Assembly: GCF_015500055.1 (NCBI RefSeq)
Contig: NZ_CP045492.1
Span: 2,552,501-2,616,500 of the forward strand
Origin: Mesorhizobium sp. NBSH29
GTDB taxonomy: Bacteria > Pseudomonadota > Alphaproteobacteria > Rhizobiales > Rhizobiaceae
DNA: 64,000 bases
Direction of reading: 5' to 3'
Part shown: positions 63,884-64,000 of the stretch, piece by piece
Layout: every line of letters starts with the position of its first letter
Numbering within the stretch: the first letter of the stretch is position 1
Translations under genes and position numbers: made by a program
The notes under the pieces: model-generated
The model's database searches: none
What the model saw: the letters and a program-made list of their open reading frames with translations, nothing else
What the model was told of the DNA's origin: nothing

Positions 63884-63958
63884 TGGTACGCCCAAGGGGA
63901 ATCGAACCCCTGTTACCGCCGTGAAAGGGCGGTGTCCTAACCGCTAGACGATGGGCGC
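63884..63958 (-). tRNA. tRNA-Glu (TTC)
   Basis: 75 bases including CCA. The acceptor GCGCCCA pairs with TGGGCGT (a G-U at the first pair), the anticodon loop CTTTCAC carries TTC, and the T arm is GGGTTCGATTCCC. Confidence 0.93.
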
Positions 63959-64000
63959 GCTCAGACGTCCGCCTTATAGTAAGGTTGTTCGCATCGGGCA

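Overview
This window looks like ordinary chromosomal DNA of an alphaproteobacterium of the order Hyphomicrobiales (Rhizobiales), most like the Phyllobacteriaceae/Mesorhizobium-Brucella group. That placement is an inference from gene content and order: a fused secDF, a PopZ-type DUF2497 gene between tolC and valS, argS-SPOR-nagZ-scpAB-tatABC, an ExoR homologue, an IalB-type protein, DUF1127 genes with cuckoo-type RNAs, and 184-bp palindromic repeats. The DNA is GC-rich and densely coding. No phage, integrase, insertion sequence or CRISPR array was seen.

Layout. 1-7.5 kb: end of a DUF1697 gene, an RhlE-type RNA helicase, a sulfur/alanyl operon (cysK, alanyl-tRNA editing protein, sulfurtransferase, acetyltransferase), an OmpA-like protein, a DapB-family reductase with an altered active site and a DUF1203 gene. 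7.5-16.5 kb: alanine dehydrogenase divergent from its probable Lrp regulator, a membrane GGDEF-EAL protein, DUF2066, a cyclopropane fatty acid synthase, three small proteins, and an IalB/YadA-like surface pair. 16.6-25.4 kb: tRNA-Cys, tRNA-Asn, a PCMT-like gene, tolC, popZ, valS and a FadL-type porin. 25.6-31.5 kb: exoR, xthA, an ErpA/IscA-type protein, dGTPase and argS.

31.5-40.1 kb: SPOR protein, nagZ, scpA, scpB, a lone FbpC-like ATPase and tatABC, mostly cell-envelope, segregation and export genes. 40.2-46.9 kb: a hypothetical protein, three tandem 184-bp palindromic repeats, serS, surE-pcm-nlpD and a DUF815 ATPase. 47.1-52.7 kb: yajC-secDF, an Mth938-like protein, an NDUFAF6-like protein and trmFO. 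52.7-53.8 kb: two tiny DUF1127 genes followed on the minus strand by six hairpins that each display CCUCCUCCC in the loop, then tRNA-Leu. 54-64 kb: trigger factor, a frameshifted secreted protein, radC, map, an SH3 protein, a polar amino acid ABC transporter, an MHYT-GGDEF-EAL protein, a decayed autotransporter remnant and tRNA-Glu.

Most genes are housekeeping. The most unusual material is the DUF1127/cuckoo-RNA locus (52.77-53.37 kb), the tandem palindromic repeats (41.0-41.55 kb), the autotransporter remnant (63.4-63.8 kb), the frameshifted secreted gene (55.66-56.15 kb), and several genes whose active-site residues differ from the family name they would normally receive (DapB-like, NlpD-like, squalene-synthase-like).
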